Assembly: GCA_034429195.1 (NCBI GenBank)
Contig: DAOUGQ010000016.1
Coordinates: 285,793-349,792 of the forward strand
Reading direction: 5' to 3'
Origin: UBA4782 sp034429195
Lineage (GTDB): Bacteria > Chloroflexota > Anaerolineae > Anaerolineales > Anaerolineaceae
DNA length: 64,000 bases
In this document: one piece after another, positions 25,967 to 35,057 of the stretch
Layout of the letters: each line of letters starts with the position of its first letter
Position numbering within the stretch: the first letter of the stretch is position 1
Made by a program: the position numbers and the translations under genes
Notes under the pieces: model-generated
Databases searched by the model: none
Told to the model about the DNA's origin: nothing
Seen by the model: only the letters and a program-made list of their open reading frames with translations

Positions 25967-26617
25967 ATGGAAAATGAATACCCGGTAATAATTGGTCAAA
26001 GTGGCGATCTGGCTGGTCAACGCTGGTTAATTAAAAAAGAATTGCTGATTGGAAGAGATTCCGATTGTCAAATCATCATTGCAGATCGACAGGTATCACG
26101 TCACCATGCAAGGTTGTTTTTGGGGAGGAATGGCGTGCAACTTGAAGACCTTGGCAGTAAAAATGGCACCTTTTGTAATGGAAAACCGGTGATAACCCCC
26201 CAATTTTTACAGGATGGGGATTCTATTCAAGTAGCAATTGTGCACTGTTTTACTTTTTTGAGTTCTGATGCAACCATGCCTATGGATGCTGAACATGTTG
26301 TAAAGATCCTTGGGAAAGGTGGTTTGGAACTGGATGTACGCTCACGCAGGGTGTGGGTAAAGAATGAAGAAGTAGTACCAGCTCTTTCTGCTCCTCAATT
26401 TCGTTTATTACAGGCATTATATGAACGTCCTGGGCAGGTGGTATCACGCAATGAATTGATCGATTTCACCTGGGGTGAAGATGAAGCTGCGGGAGTATCA
26501 GAGCAGGCTTTTGATGCCCTGGTGCGCAGATTACGTGAGCGTTTAATGAAGATCGATCCGGATCATGAATATATAGTCACAATCCGAGGGCATGGGATGC
26601 GGCTGGATAATTCCTAA
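25967..26617 (+). CDS. FHA domain fused to OmpR-type winged-helix regulator
   Basis: A 216-residue protein. The N-terminal FHA domain has LIGRDSDCQI, the phosphothreonine-contacting SRHHARL, and SKNGTFCNG (about 28-70). A C-terminal winged-helix (about 115-214) has RLLQALYERPGQVVSRNELI and VRRLRERLMKIDPDHEYIVTIRGHGMRL, as in OmpR/PhoB effector domains. No receiver is present. Control would come through phosphothreonine binding rather than Asp phosphorylation. It is divergent from the Ser/Thr kinase gene, supporting a kinase-to-transcription link. The start ATG 25967 has AAGGGGAAGG upstream and TATATT further up; an upstream start at 25814 would overlap the kinase gene. Confidence 0.88.
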   Translation: MENEYPVIIGQSGDLAGQRWLIKKELLIGRDSDCQIIIADRQVSRHHARLFLGRNGVQLEDLGSKNGTFCNGKPVITPQFLQDGDSIQVAIVHCFTFLSSDATMPMDAEHVVKILGKGGLELDVRSRRVWVKNEEVVPALSAPQFRLLQALYERPGQVVSRNELIDFTWGEDEAAGVSEQAFDALVRRLRERLMKIDPDHEYIVTIRGHGMRLDNS

Positions 26618-26631
26618 TAAACCTTAAAATG

Positions 26632-26674
26632 AAAAAACTCTCGAAGTCATTAGTGAAGATTTCGAGAGTTTTTT
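26632..26674. terminator. bidirectional terminator
   Basis: A 14-bp perfect stem (26632-26645 with 26661-26674) around 15 nt; the outer pairs are six A against six T, giving a T-run on both strands. It serves the convergent FHA-winged-helix and CpXC genes. Confidence 0.88.
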
Positions 26675-26698
26675 AATAATAGAACCTAGTGTGATCAG

Positions 26699-28048
26699 TT
26701 AAGCAGCGAGATTTTTCTTCATCGAAAATCTGAGAACCTGTTTGTAGGTTTTCTTTAATAACTCTACCATCTGAGCAGATTGATGCTGACTTTCACTCTG
26801 TTTAACAAGCTGATCAAATATTTGTAAGAACTCTGGAGTAACCTGATCTGCATTCTTCTCCAGCAGAGCATCCCGATCTTCATCTTTTTCCGCACCAATC
26901 AATCGCTCGATGAATTCGATTTCTGGCGGAGGTGCTGTATATTTTTGCAGGGCAATGATCACTTTTTCGATCTTTCCCACCCTTTCCAGATCAGATTTCT
27001 TCCGAGCTTGCTGCAGTTCGGATTGGACAAGCTGGACAAAGAAATCATCGATTTGGCCCAGGTGCTCTTCCAATGCTTTGGCAGTATCAGATGAATTCAT
27101 CAATTCGTCCAATAATGCAAGCGTGTTTTGAGTATGTTCCTGTACTGCTTTGTCAATTTCTTGGGTTAATTTAATTAGTTTGTCACGCAGGTCGATTAAG
27201 GCACGCTTCTCTTCTCCATCACTTTTCTCAAGGCGTTCAGTCAATGTCTGGAAGAAAATGTAATCCAAAGCTGGTCGTGCCATACTGACAGCTGTTTGAA
27301 GATAGAGTTCAGAAGGTGCATTGAGAAGTAGTTGAATCAGATCCTCACGGGTCAATCCTTTTTCTGAAAGCGCTTTTAGATCATTCATAGCTGCTTGAGT
27401 TTCAGAGGCACTCTTTTTTAGTTTTCGACCCAACTCGGTATGCTCCAACAGGTCATTTTGAACGGCAAGGAGCAATTCAGCGGATTTCTTATCCCCTTGC
27501 GCAACGGTTGCTTGAGCAAGTTGGCTCATGATCGCGAAAAAGCTTTCATCAATATTTGCTTCTTCTTGTTTGATAAGTTCAACCCTGCCTTCATCTGTTA
27601 CACTCATCAATCTCTGTAGCAGGTTGAGTTTCTTTTGCTGTTCCTGGATCATTTCTTTAGTAATGCCGTCTGCTTCGAGAACTTTTTCGTACATCGTATC
27701 AAGCGTGAACATCGCCTGAGGTCTGAATAGATACCCCTTTTTCTTATCGTTTGGTAAAGCATTTACTACTCCAGTGATGATAGGACCGAGGATTTTTTCC
27801 TGCTCATTCACTGGAAGGCCTAATTCAGCCGGGAAATAGGTAAGTAGTAGCTCTTTTTCCGGATCATGGTATACCAGTGGGGTTGCCATATTTCCTTGAT
27901 ATCCACAGGTTGGGCAAGAAATTAGGTTATAGTTTCGGCTTAAAAAGCGATTTTTCGCCTGGGGATCGACGTTCAGGTCGAAGACCTGCTGAAATTCAAC
28001 GGGTACGCGGGTTTTACAGCGTGGGCAATTTGTAATAGTTTGGGGCAT
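26699..28048 (-). CDS. CpXC-domain protein with long helical region
   Basis: About 449 residues. The N-terminal CpXC domain has zinc-finger pairs CPRC (Cys8/Cys11) and CPTC (in LISCPTCGYQG). The remainder is a long Glu/Lys/Gln-rich helical region predicted as coiled coil, with no membrane segment. The CpXC family is of unknown role. ATG 28048 follows GAGAGAATA; an ATG at 28075 has no good ribosome site. A TGGTATAAT extended -10 at 28123-28115 and a perfect 7-bp palindrome (28081-28097) lie upstream. Function not assigned. Confidence 0.75.
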   Translation of the reverse strand: MPQTITNCPRCKTRVPVEFQQVFDLNVDPQAKNRFLSRNYNLISCPTCGYQGNMATPLVYHDPEKELLLTYFPAELGLPVNEQEKILGPIITGVVNALPNDKKKGYLFRPQAMFTLDTMYEKVLEADGITKEMIQEQQKKLNLLQRLMSVTDEGRVELIKQEEANIDESFFAIMSQLAQATVAQGDKKSAELLLAVQNDLLEHTELGRKLKKSASETQAAMNDLKALSEKGLTREDLIQLLLNAPSELYLQTAVSMARPALDYIFFQTLTERLEKSDGEEKRALIDLRDKLIKLTQEIDKAVQEHTQNTLALLDELMNSSDTAKALEEHLGQIDDFFVQLVQSELQQARKKSDLERVGKIEKVIIALQKYTAPPPEIEFIERLIGAEKDEDRDALLEKNADQVTPEFLQIFDQLVKQSESQHQSAQMVELLKKTYKQVLRFSMKKNLAA

Positions 28049-28080
28049 TATTCTCTCACATGAACTTTTTGACATGAATA

Positions 28081-28097
28081 ACCTGGGTTATACCCAG
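28081..28097. promoter_or_regulatory. palindrome downstream of the CpXC gene promoter
   Basis: CCTGGGT-TAT-ACCCAGG is a perfect 7-bp inverted repeat. It lies about 10 nt downstream of the predicted start site from TATAAT at 28120-28115 (minus strand). It may be an operator or a 5'-leader hairpin. Confidence 0.5.
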
Positions 28098-28164
28098 GCA
28101 AAATAACGATTTGATTATACCATTTTGGAGATATGAATGCCTTTTTTTACCCTCGTTTTGTGTC

Positions 28165-29733
28165 TTATTCAACGTTGCGGGGAATGAAGAAGCAAATGCG
28201 TGCACCCTGGTTACTTCCGCTATCCACCCACATTCTACCATCGTGAGACTCGATGATAGAACGGCTTAGAAAGAGCCCGAGCCCTGTACCTTTGGTGCGT
28301 TTCATAGCGTCTGGTGAGCGGTAGAATCGATCGAATACATGAGGTGCATCCTGTTGAGCTATTCCAGGTCCCTGGTCGCTGACACACACAATAACACGTT
28401 GTGGCTGTACCCTGCCCCTGATCTGAATCTCCCCAGAAGGTGCATATTTGATCGAATTGGACACCAGGTTTGAAAGAACCTGTTCCAGCCGGGTTTCATC
28501 CGCCAATACTACCGGAAAATCTTTAGGAAAATCAACTGTGATGGTATGGTCACTTGTCTGTGTTTGAAATTTCTCAGCTACCCGTTTTGCCAGATCAGCG
28601 ATCTGGCAGTCTGTTCGATTAATCTTCAAACCGCCAGCCTGTAACCGGGTGGCATCCAGAAGGTTTTCGATCATTGCAGCAAGCCGGTCAGATTCTTCTT
28701 CGATAACTTTGAGGCTATCCTCAACTACCGAGCGATCCCAGGTTGCATCTTCACGACGTAATGTGCTTACATAACCTTTGATCAATGCAACAGGAGTTTT
28801 TAGTTCGTGGCTGATCACTGATATGAATGTGCTTTTTAGCTCATCTGCCTGACGGAAACGGGTGATATCACGTACAAGTGCAATGATATTTAGTAAATTA
28901 CCTTCAGCAGAATGTAAGGGAGCATAAGTGATGCCTACTGGCATAGGGGTGACCTCATTGACACGAATGAGATCACCCTCAATGTATAGTTGAGCATGGG
29001 GGGTTAATGGCCAACCGCCAGCGACTGCCTGTTCCAGCGTCAATCCTTCTGGGGGTGTCGCCCAGCGAATCACTTCATCATGTGGTTTATTCTGAATCTG
29101 CTCGAGATTTTCTGTCAGCATGCGGCTTAATGCTGGATTACATCGTTCAATCCGCAGGTTAGGTGTAAGAATCAACATACCATCTGCCACAGAATCGAGT
29201 AGTGCATCCATGCGCTGTTTTTGCTGGCTGAGTTCGCGATATAGTTGTGCGTTTTGTACTGCAATAGCTGCCTGATCAGCAAAACTGCTTAAAAGAGACC
29301 GGTCGTTTCCCGTAAAAATGCTTGGGTAATTGCGAAAGATGTAGATCACACCAATAAGCCGGTGTTGGGCTATGAGTGGCAACCCTACGCTGGTCAAGCC
29401 CCCAAAACTGGCGTCATAGGTGACTTCACTGAAAAGACGGTCGATCTCTTTCAGATCATCGTGATTGCTGGGGTCTTCAGGAACTCTAACTTTAGCCACA
29501 AGAGGTTCAAGGTATTTCATAAAAGGTTGTGGCAATCCCTGGGTTACCCGTATCTTCCATATTTTTTCATCACTTCGAAGTGCTATCATGCCAGCGTGTC
29601 CTGCTAGCATCTCGATGGCAATCTTTAAGATGCGATTGAGTAGCTTATCCAGGTCAAGTTCCTGAGTAAGTGCACGTGCAATTTCCAATAAATAGTCACG
29701 CTGGCGGACACGTGTATCAGGCAATAAAAACAT
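28165..29733 (-). CDS. soluble sensor histidine kinase (GAF-PAS-HisKA-HATPase)
   Basis: A 522-residue kinase without membrane segments. A GAF domain (about 20-170) is followed by a PAS-like domain (about 180-290). The dimerisation/phosphoacceptor helix has VISHELKTPVALI. The ATPase domain has the N box LSNLVSNSIKYA, G1 DQGPGIA, the F box FDRFYR and G2 GTGLGLFLS. It probably senses a cytoplasmic signal. No response regulator is adjacent; the orphan regulator at 6771 is a possible but unsupported partner. It starts 11 nt after the aminotransferase stop, so both are co-transcribed. Confidence 0.92.
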   Translation of the reverse strand: MFLLPDTRVRQRDYLLEIARALTQELDLDKLLNRILKIAIEMLAGHAGMIALRSDEKIWKIRVTQGLPQPFMKYLEPLVAKVRVPEDPSNHDDLKEIDRLFSEVTYDASFGGLTSVGLPLIAQHRLIGVIYIFRNYPSIFTGNDRSLLSSFADQAAIAVQNAQLYRELSQQKQRMDALLDSVADGMLILTPNLRIERCNPALSRMLTENLEQIQNKPHDEVIRWATPPEGLTLEQAVAGGWPLTPHAQLYIEGDLIRVNEVTPMPVGITYAPLHSAEGNLLNIIALVRDITRFRQADELKSTFISVISHELKTPVALIKGYVSTLRREDATWDRSVVEDSLKVIEEESDRLAAMIENLLDATRLQAGGLKINRTDCQIADLAKRVAEKFQTQTSDHTITVDFPKDFPVVLADETRLEQVLSNLVSNSIKYAPSGEIQIRGRVQPQRVIVCVSDQGPGIAQQDAPHVFDRFYRSPDAMKRTKGTGLGLFLSRSIIESHDGRMWVDSGSNQGARICFFIPRNVE

Positions 29734-29743
29734 TCAACCTTCT

Positions 29744-31054
29744 TTAGTTTAGGGAGGTTATTACCTCATCCATTATTTGAATACCTTCGTCAATCTGTGA
29801 TCTGGTAATGCAAAGCGGTGGTGCAATTCGGATCACGCTCTTTCCACAACCTAACAATAGTAATCCTTTTTCAAATGATAGATCTACTATCTGGTCACGT
29901 AATTTGGTTGCCGGAGTTCTGGCATGATCATTTTTAATAAATTCCAAACCGATCATCAAACCGATACCGCGAACCTCGCCAATATAGGGATGTTTCTGCT
30001 GTAGTTTTCTAAATTGCCCTAGGGCATACGTACCAGTACTTTCAGCATTTTTGAGATATTCACGTTCGAGCAGGTCTATAGTTGCAAGTGCTGCAGCACA
30101 AGCTAATGGATTACCACCGAAAGTATTTCCATGTGCCCCTTTTGGCCAGGTGACCAGTGACTTACGAGCTATCATCACACCTAAAGGTACACCTGAGGCA
30201 ATCCCCTTAGCAGAACAAACGATATCTGGTTCGACGCCGAAGTTTTCTATCGACCACCATTTCCCTGTACGGCCCATACCAGCCTGTACTTCATCTGCGA
30301 TCAGAAGAATGCCATGGCTATCGCAAAGTTTTCTTAAAGCCGGGAAGAAAGTTGCTTCAGGGACAATATAACCACCTTCACCTTGAATGGGTTCTACCAG
30401 AATGCCCGCAGTATCCTCAACGGGGAGAATATGACCAAAAAGCTCTTCCTCGATGTATCGAACAACCCGTTCGCCATAACCTTCACCTTCTCTGCATACC
30501 AGCATAGGGCGATAAGGATCAGGATAGGGGGCATGGATTACGCCATTCATGAGAGGATAAAAACCTTGATGGTAGTGAGGTTTACTGGCTGTAAATGTCA
30601 CAGCACCCATTGTTCGACCGTGAAAAGCACCTAAAAAACCAATGAATTGGCTGCGTTTGGTAGTGTAGCGAGCCAGTTTAATAGCTGTTTCGACAGCTTC
30701 AGTTCCTGAATTCGTCATAAAACTGACAGCTGGCTCGCTAAAAGGTGATATTTCGTTCAATTTTTCTGCGAGTTCTATCCATTGGGGGTGGTAGAAATCA
30801 GAAGAAATATGGATAAATTTCTCTGCCTGATCTTGAATTGCTTTTACTACCTGAGGATGACTGTACCCCGTTGATGCAACTGCAATCCCTGCCATGAAGT
30901 CAAGAAACCGGTTGCCGTCAACATCCCACACTTCACTTCCCCTGCCATGATCCATAACAAATGGGTAGCCACGTGGGTATGAGGATGAAATTACTTTACT
31001 ATCTCGTTCGATCCATGTCTGTGCAACAGGTCCAGGTAGAACCTTCTTTTGCAT
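29744..31054 (-). CDS. class III PLP aminotransferase (4-aminobutyrate/ornithine type)
   Basis: A 436-residue aminotransferase. The PLP-binding pattern is GTEAVETAIKLAR, the Asp is in LLIADEVQAGMGRTG, the Schiff-base Lys is in CSAKGIASGVPLG, and the HGNTFGGNPLACAAA loop is present. The overall sequence fits the GabT/acetylornithine/archaeal omega-aminotransferase and racemase group; substrate choice is not possible from sequence. No arginine or GABA gene neighbours it. GAGGAGGGGC precedes the ATG, with TATAAT at 31095-31090 upstream. The histidine kinase follows on the same transcript. Confidence 0.88.
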   Translation of the reverse strand: MQKKVLPGPVAQTWIERDSKVISSSYPRGYPFVMDHGRGSEVWDVDGNRFLDFMAGIAVASTGYSHPQVVKAIQDQAEKFIHISSDFYHPQWIELAEKLNEISPFSEPAVSFMTNSGTEAVETAIKLARYTTKRSQFIGFLGAFHGRTMGAVTFTASKPHYHQGFYPLMNGVIHAPYPDPYRPMLVCREGEGYGERVVRYIEEELFGHILPVEDTAGILVEPIQGEGGYIVPEATFFPALRKLCDSHGILLIADEVQAGMGRTGKWWSIENFGVEPDIVCSAKGIASGVPLGVMIARKSLVTWPKGAHGNTFGGNPLACAAALATIDLLEREYLKNAESTGTYALGQFRKLQQKHPYIGEVRGIGLMIGLEFIKNDHARTPATKLRDQIVDLSFEKGLLLLGCGKSVIRIAPPLCITRSQIDEGIQIMDEVITSLN

Positions 31055-31175
31055 AAAGCCCCTCCTCGGATGAATTTATGTTCTTTAAAATTATATCATC
31101 GGAAAAATTACACTGATATCACAAACAGCTTCATTAGAATGAGATGAAAAATTTTCATTGATGGATGCAGTATTG

Positions 31176-31204
31176 TTGACGAGGTTATGAATCACGAGTA
31201 TTAT
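31176..31204 (+). promoter_or_regulatory. promoter of the yvcK-like gene (leaderless)
   Basis: TTGACG (31176-31181), 17 nt, TATTAT (31199-31204), then 8 nt to the ATG at 31213. The predicted RNA start falls on or next to the start codon, and no SD is present. Confidence 0.82.
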
Positions 31205-31212
31205 TCAAATAG

Positions 31213-32556
31213 ATGCGAGCAAAAGAGAATTTTTTCCAACGTGGAATAAAATTTATCCGTGAAGAAAGCCGATGGTTAACCCCAGGATTGGGTGTAAAAC
31301 GTTGGCTTGCGGTCATTCTGGCTGGTACAACTCTGTTAGGGATCGGTTTTGCTGTATTGGTATTGGACGTTTATCGAACTGCACCGGATACATGGTGGCT
31401 ACCAATATTATCCTTCTTGTCCCTCCGTTTTCTAGACCGCACATTGCGTGCGGTTATTTTTGGAGGGCTGGGAATAATTTTCATTATGATTGGAATATGG
31501 GGGCTAAATCATTCGCTGTTGAAACCGTTCATTCGACCAGGGAAAGATATTATTGACACCCTGGCACAGCACCGACGTCGTGAGCGAGGTCCGCGTATTG
31601 TTACAATTGGCGGTGGAACAGGTCTGGCTTCTCTTTTACGCGGATTAAAGAACTATACTTCCAATCTGACTGCAATAGTTACGGTAGCAGATGATGGGGG
31701 CTCATCGGGAGAATTACGCAATCGTATGGGGGTATTACCCCCCGGTGATCTACGGAACTGCCTGGCAGCACTTTCTACGAATGAAGCCATGATGTCGCAG
31801 ATTTTTCAATATCGTTTTGCAGATTCTACCGGTCTGAATGGACATAATCTGGGGAATCTTCTCATTACAGCTCTTGCTGATATCACAGGCAGCTTTGAAG
31901 AAGCTATCGCTGAATCGGGTCGTGTTCTTGCAGTGCAGGGGCGGGTATTACCTTCAACATTACGTGATGTAAAGCTTTCTGCTGAAATCTCGAAAGACGC
32001 AACCAAGCCTTCCATAAAGGTAAAAGGAGAAAGTCAAATTCCTCAAGCAACTGGCAAAATTGAACGGGTTTGGTTGGAGCCTTCCAATGTAATGGCTTTT
32101 CCCCCTGCAATCCAGGCGATATTGAGTGCAGACCTTATCATTATTGGTCCTGGTAGTCTATACACCAGTATTATGCCTAACCTGTTGGTGCCAGATATTG
32201 CAGAAGCCATTCGAGCAAGCAAGGCGATGAAGTTTTATATCTGTAATGTGGCAACGCAACCGGGTGAAACAGATGGATATAGTTGTGCTGACCACCTTCA
32301 TGCTATTGAAAAGCATGTAAATGGACGCATTTTTGACCTTGTGATCTGTAATAATCAATTCGATGGTCACTTGCCCGCTAATAGTGATTGGGTGAAGCCA
32401 GATCCCGATTTAAAGCAACAATATGCGATTTATTGTACTTCTTTAGTTGACAAGAGCAATACATGGCGTCATGCATCGGATAAGCTTGCTCAAGTTGTGG
32501 TCGATCTTTTTCAGGAGCGAACAGGACCTCTGGTTGGAAAAGACGAGAGTAAATGA
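31213..32556 (+). CDS. yvcK: YvcK/CofD-family gluconeogenesis factor with N-terminal membrane segments
   Basis: 447 residues. Two membrane segments lie near 28-50 and 75-100. A YvcK domain has GGGTGLASLLRGLKNYTSN, VADDGGSSGELR and IIGPGSLYTS. YvcK proteins bind UDP-sugars, and in Bacillus and Mycobacterium they are needed for growth on gluconeogenic carbon and for correct wall synthesis. The fold is shared with the F420 enzyme CofD, but the membrane-linked form favours YvcK. gap and pgk follow directly (64-nt gap), in keeping with a role in central carbon control. The message is probably leaderless. Confidence 0.9.
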   Translation: MRAKENFFQRGIKFIREESRWLTPGLGVKRWLAVILAGTTLLGIGFAVLVLDVYRTAPDTWWLPILSFLSLRFLDRTLRAVIFGGLGIIFIMIGIWGLNHSLLKPFIRPGKDIIDTLAQHRRRERGPRIVTIGGGTGLASLLRGLKNYTSNLTAIVTVADDGGSSGELRNRMGVLPPGDLRNCLAALSTNEAMMSQIFQYRFADSTGLNGHNLGNLLITALADITGSFEEAIAESGRVLAVQGRVLPSTLRDVKLSAEISKDATKPSIKVKGESQIPQATGKIERVWLEPSNVMAFPPAIQAILSADLIIIGPGSLYTSIMPNLLVPDIAEAIRASKAMKFYICNVATQPGETDGYSCADHLHAIEKHVNGRIFDLVICNNQFDGHLPANSDWVKPDPDLKQQYAIYCTSLVDKSNTWRHASDKLAQVVVDLFQERTGPLVGKDESK

Positions 32557-32620
32557 TAGCTTCAAAATTTCTTTGGCATGGTAAAATTCAATAATATGAT
32601 GATTTGGAGGACTATACAAT

Positions 32621-33673
32621 ATGAAAATTCAAGTTGGAATTAATGGATTTGGGCGAATTGGCCGCCAGGTTTTAAAAGCCATTACTGAGTTGCACGGTGA
32701 TGAACTGGAAGTAAACGCAATCAATGATCTGTTTGATATCAAACAGAATGCTCATTTACTAAAATATGACTCAAACTATGGTGCCTACCGTGGTTCAGTC
32801 GATATTGATGGAAATGACCTGATTGTAGACGGGCACAAGATCCGTGTGTTTGCTGAAAAAGATCCAGGTAACCTTCCCTGGAAAGACCTTGGTGTTGATA
32901 TTGTGATCGAATCCACCGGTCTTTTCACCGATGCCATTGGTGACCCAGAAAAAGGCAAACCAGGGGCTCGCGTGCACATCGATAAAGGTGGAGCAAAGAA
33001 AGTCATCATTTCTGCACCCGCAAAGAATGAAGACCTGACGATTGTTTTAGGTGTAAATGATGAAAAATATGATCCCGCAAAACATCATGTTGTTTCCAAT
33101 GCTTCCTGCACAACGAACTGCCTGGCACCCGCTGCAAAAATATTACATACAAAATTTGGCATTCAGCATGCCGTAATGACCACTATCCATTCTTATACCA
33201 ATGATCAGGTAATCCTCGATCAGGGGCACAAAAAAGAAATGCGCCGTTCACGCGCTGCTGGATTAAATATTATCCCAACAACCACCGGTGCTGCAAAAGC
33301 TGTAGCGCTTGTTATCCCCGAATTGAAGGGTCGATTTGATGGTTATTCATTGCGGGTTCCAACCCCAACAGTCTCTGTAGTTGATCTTTCCGCTACTATT
33401 GAGAAATCTACCACCAAAGAAGAACTTAACGCTGCATTTATTGAAGCCTCCAAGGGTGCGCTTAAGGGTATCCTTGGTGTGACCACTGGAGAATATGGTG
33501 ATCCATTGGTTTCCATGGACTTCAAGGGCGATCCTCGTTCGTCTATTGTTGACCTGCCTTCAACCATGGTGATGGGTGGCAACCTCGTTAAGGTAGTTGC
33601 CTGGTATGATAATGAATGGGGTTATTCCTGCCGCGCTGCTGACCTTGCAGCTATGATGGCAAAAAGTCTGTAA
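32621..33673 (+). CDS. gap: glyceraldehyde-3-phosphate dehydrogenase
   Basis: Oxidises glyceraldehyde 3-phosphate to 1,3-bisphosphoglycerate in glycolysis. The 350-residue protein has NGFGRIGRQV (about 7-16), the catalytic SNASCTTNCLAP and WYDNEWGYSCR near the end. It is slightly longer than the common 330-340 residues. The extra residues lie before the GAKKVIISAP strand, where a loop rich in Gly, Pro and Lys replaces a short turn. It has its own GGAGG SD. A large hairpin separates it from pgk. Confidence 0.96.
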   Translation: MKIQVGINGFGRIGRQVLKAITELHGDELEVNAINDLFDIKQNAHLLKYDSNYGAYRGSVDIDGNDLIVDGHKIRVFAEKDPGNLPWKDLGVDIVIESTGLFTDAIGDPEKGKPGARVHIDKGGAKKVIISAPAKNEDLTIVLGVNDEKYDPAKHHVVSNASCTTNCLAPAAKILHTKFGIQHAVMTTIHSYTNDQVILDQGHKKEMRRSRAAGLNIIPTTTGAAKAVALVIPELKGRFDGYSLRVPTPTVSVVDLSATIEKSTTKEELNAAFIEASKGALKGILGVTTGEYGDPLVSMDFKGDPRSSIVDLPSTMVMGGNLVKVVAWYDNEWGYSCRAADLAAMMAKSL

Positions 33674-33691
33674 TCTGGTTTAGGACTTTAA

Positions 33692-33740
33692 AATAATGCG
33701 TAATCTGAATAGCATTTATTGCAACAGATTACGCATTATT
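33692..33740 (+). other. large hairpin between gap and pgk
   Basis: A perfect 16-bp inverted repeat (33692-33707 with 33725-33740) around a 17-nt loop. The following ATTTGACC is a poor T-tract, so it is not a strong terminator. It is more likely an RNA-processing, stability or partial-attenuation element setting the gap:pgk ratio. Confidence 0.7.
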
Positions 33741-33765
33741 ATTTGACCAACTCAGGAGGTTATCC

Positions 33766-34941
33766 ATGTTCAATAAAAAAACCGTGAAAGATATTAATGT
33801 TAAAGGAAAACGTGTGTTGGTTCGGGTGGATTTTAATGTTCCTCTGAAAGATGGTGTGGTTGGTGATGACACTCGTGTACGTGCAGCATTACCCACAATT
33901 GAATACCTTCTGCAACAAGGGGCTGCAGTGATCCTATGCTCACACCTTGGGCGACCAAAAGGTGGCCCAGATCCAAAGTTTTCTTTGAAACCAGTTGCTG
34001 AGCATTTGGCAAAGTTGATGGCGAAGCCAGTTGCTTTCGCTGAAGATTGTGTTGGACCTGTTGCCGAAGCTGCTGCAAAAGCTTTAAAACCCGGTGATGT
34101 TTTAGTTCTCGAAAACACTCGTTTCCATCCAGAAGAAGAAAAGAATGATCCTGAGCTCTCACAAAAAATGGCATCTCTGGCTGACCTGTATGTAAACGAT
34201 GCGTTTGGCTCTGCGCATCGGGCACACTCTTCAACAGAGGGTGTAACAAAATATCTGCCTGGTGTGGCTGGATTCTTGATGGAAAAAGAAATCCAATATC
34301 TGAGCAAAGCAATTGAAGAACCAAAACGACCTTTTGTTGCAATTTTAGGCGGTGCCAAAATCAGCGATAAAATTGGTGTGATAAAAAATCTGCTCACCAA
34401 AGCTGATCAAATCTTAATCGGCGGTGGAATGGCAAATACATTTTTCAAAGCCCAGGGGTATCCAGTTGCTGATAGCCTGGTAGAAGAAGAAGCGTTGGAT
34501 ACAGCCAGAGAATTATTAGCTCAGGGTTCTTCTAAACTACATTTGCCCGTGGATGTTGTGATCGCTGATAAATTCGAAGATGGTGCAGCTTCGAAAGTAA
34601 TGTCAATGGGTCCCATCCCTGATGGCTGGCGTATTTTGGATATCGGTCCAGAAACCGTAAAGGCATTTGGAAAAGTGGTAGCGGCTGCAGGCACGGTTGT
34701 ATGGAACGGTCCAATGGGTGTCTTCGAATTCCCGAACTTTGCCAAGGGAACTTTTGGGGTAGCAAATGCAGTAGCTGAGAGTAAGGCGATCAGTGTCATT
34801 GGTGGTGGCGATTCGGTCGCTGCTATTCAGCAATCAGGTTTAACTGATAAGATCACCCATATTTCTACAGGCGGTGGTGCATCACTGGAAATGCTGGAAG
34901 GTCTTGCGTTACCAGGAGTGGCTGCTCTACAGGATAAGTAG
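33766..34941 (+). CDS. pgk: phosphoglycerate kinase
   Basis: Transfers phosphate from 1,3-bisphosphoglycerate to ADP. In 391 residues it shows RVLVRVDFNVPL (about 15-27), the HLGRPKGGPD loop, AILGGAKISDKIGVI, a GPMGVFEF segment and the terminal GGGDSVAAI and STGGGASLE nucleotide loops. CAGGAGG precedes the ATG. It is in the same direction as yvcK and gap, and ends at a strong terminator. Open frames on the opposite strand here are composition shadows. Confidence 0.97.
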   Translation: MFNKKTVKDINVKGKRVLVRVDFNVPLKDGVVGDDTRVRAALPTIEYLLQQGAAVILCSHLGRPKGGPDPKFSLKPVAEHLAKLMAKPVAFAEDCVGPVAEAAAKALKPGDVLVLENTRFHPEEEKNDPELSQKMASLADLYVNDAFGSAHRAHSSTEGVTKYLPGVAGFLMEKEIQYLSKAIEEPKRPFVAILGGAKISDKIGVIKNLLTKADQILIGGGMANTFFKAQGYPVADSLVEEEALDTARELLAQGSSKLHLPVDVVIADKFEDGAASKVMSMGPIPDGWRILDIGPETVKAFGKVVAAAGTVVWNGPMGVFEFPNFAKGTFGVANAVAESKAISVIGGGDSVAAIQQSGLTDKITHISTGGGASLEMLEGLALPGVAALQDK

Positions 34942-34961
34942 TGCCCTGATGTGATACTATG

Positions 34962-34991
34962 ACCGGTTTCCGCTTTGGGAACCGGTTTTTT
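34962..34991 (+). terminator. rho-independent terminator after pgk
   Basis: ACCGGTTTCC pairs with GGGAACCGGT (10 bp, one G.U) and is followed by a run of six T. It ends the yvcK-gap-pgk unit. Confidence 0.9.
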
Positions 34992-35057
34992 GTTTCCCGT
35001 GTTCTCTGGTGTTGGAAATAGTGTATCATTAACAAAATTTATTATTGGGATAACACG

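Noticed and set aside
33729..34400. 223-codon open frame opposite pgk
   Set aside because: It is antisense to an unmistakable pgk, has no domain sense and no ribosome site; it reflects codon bias.
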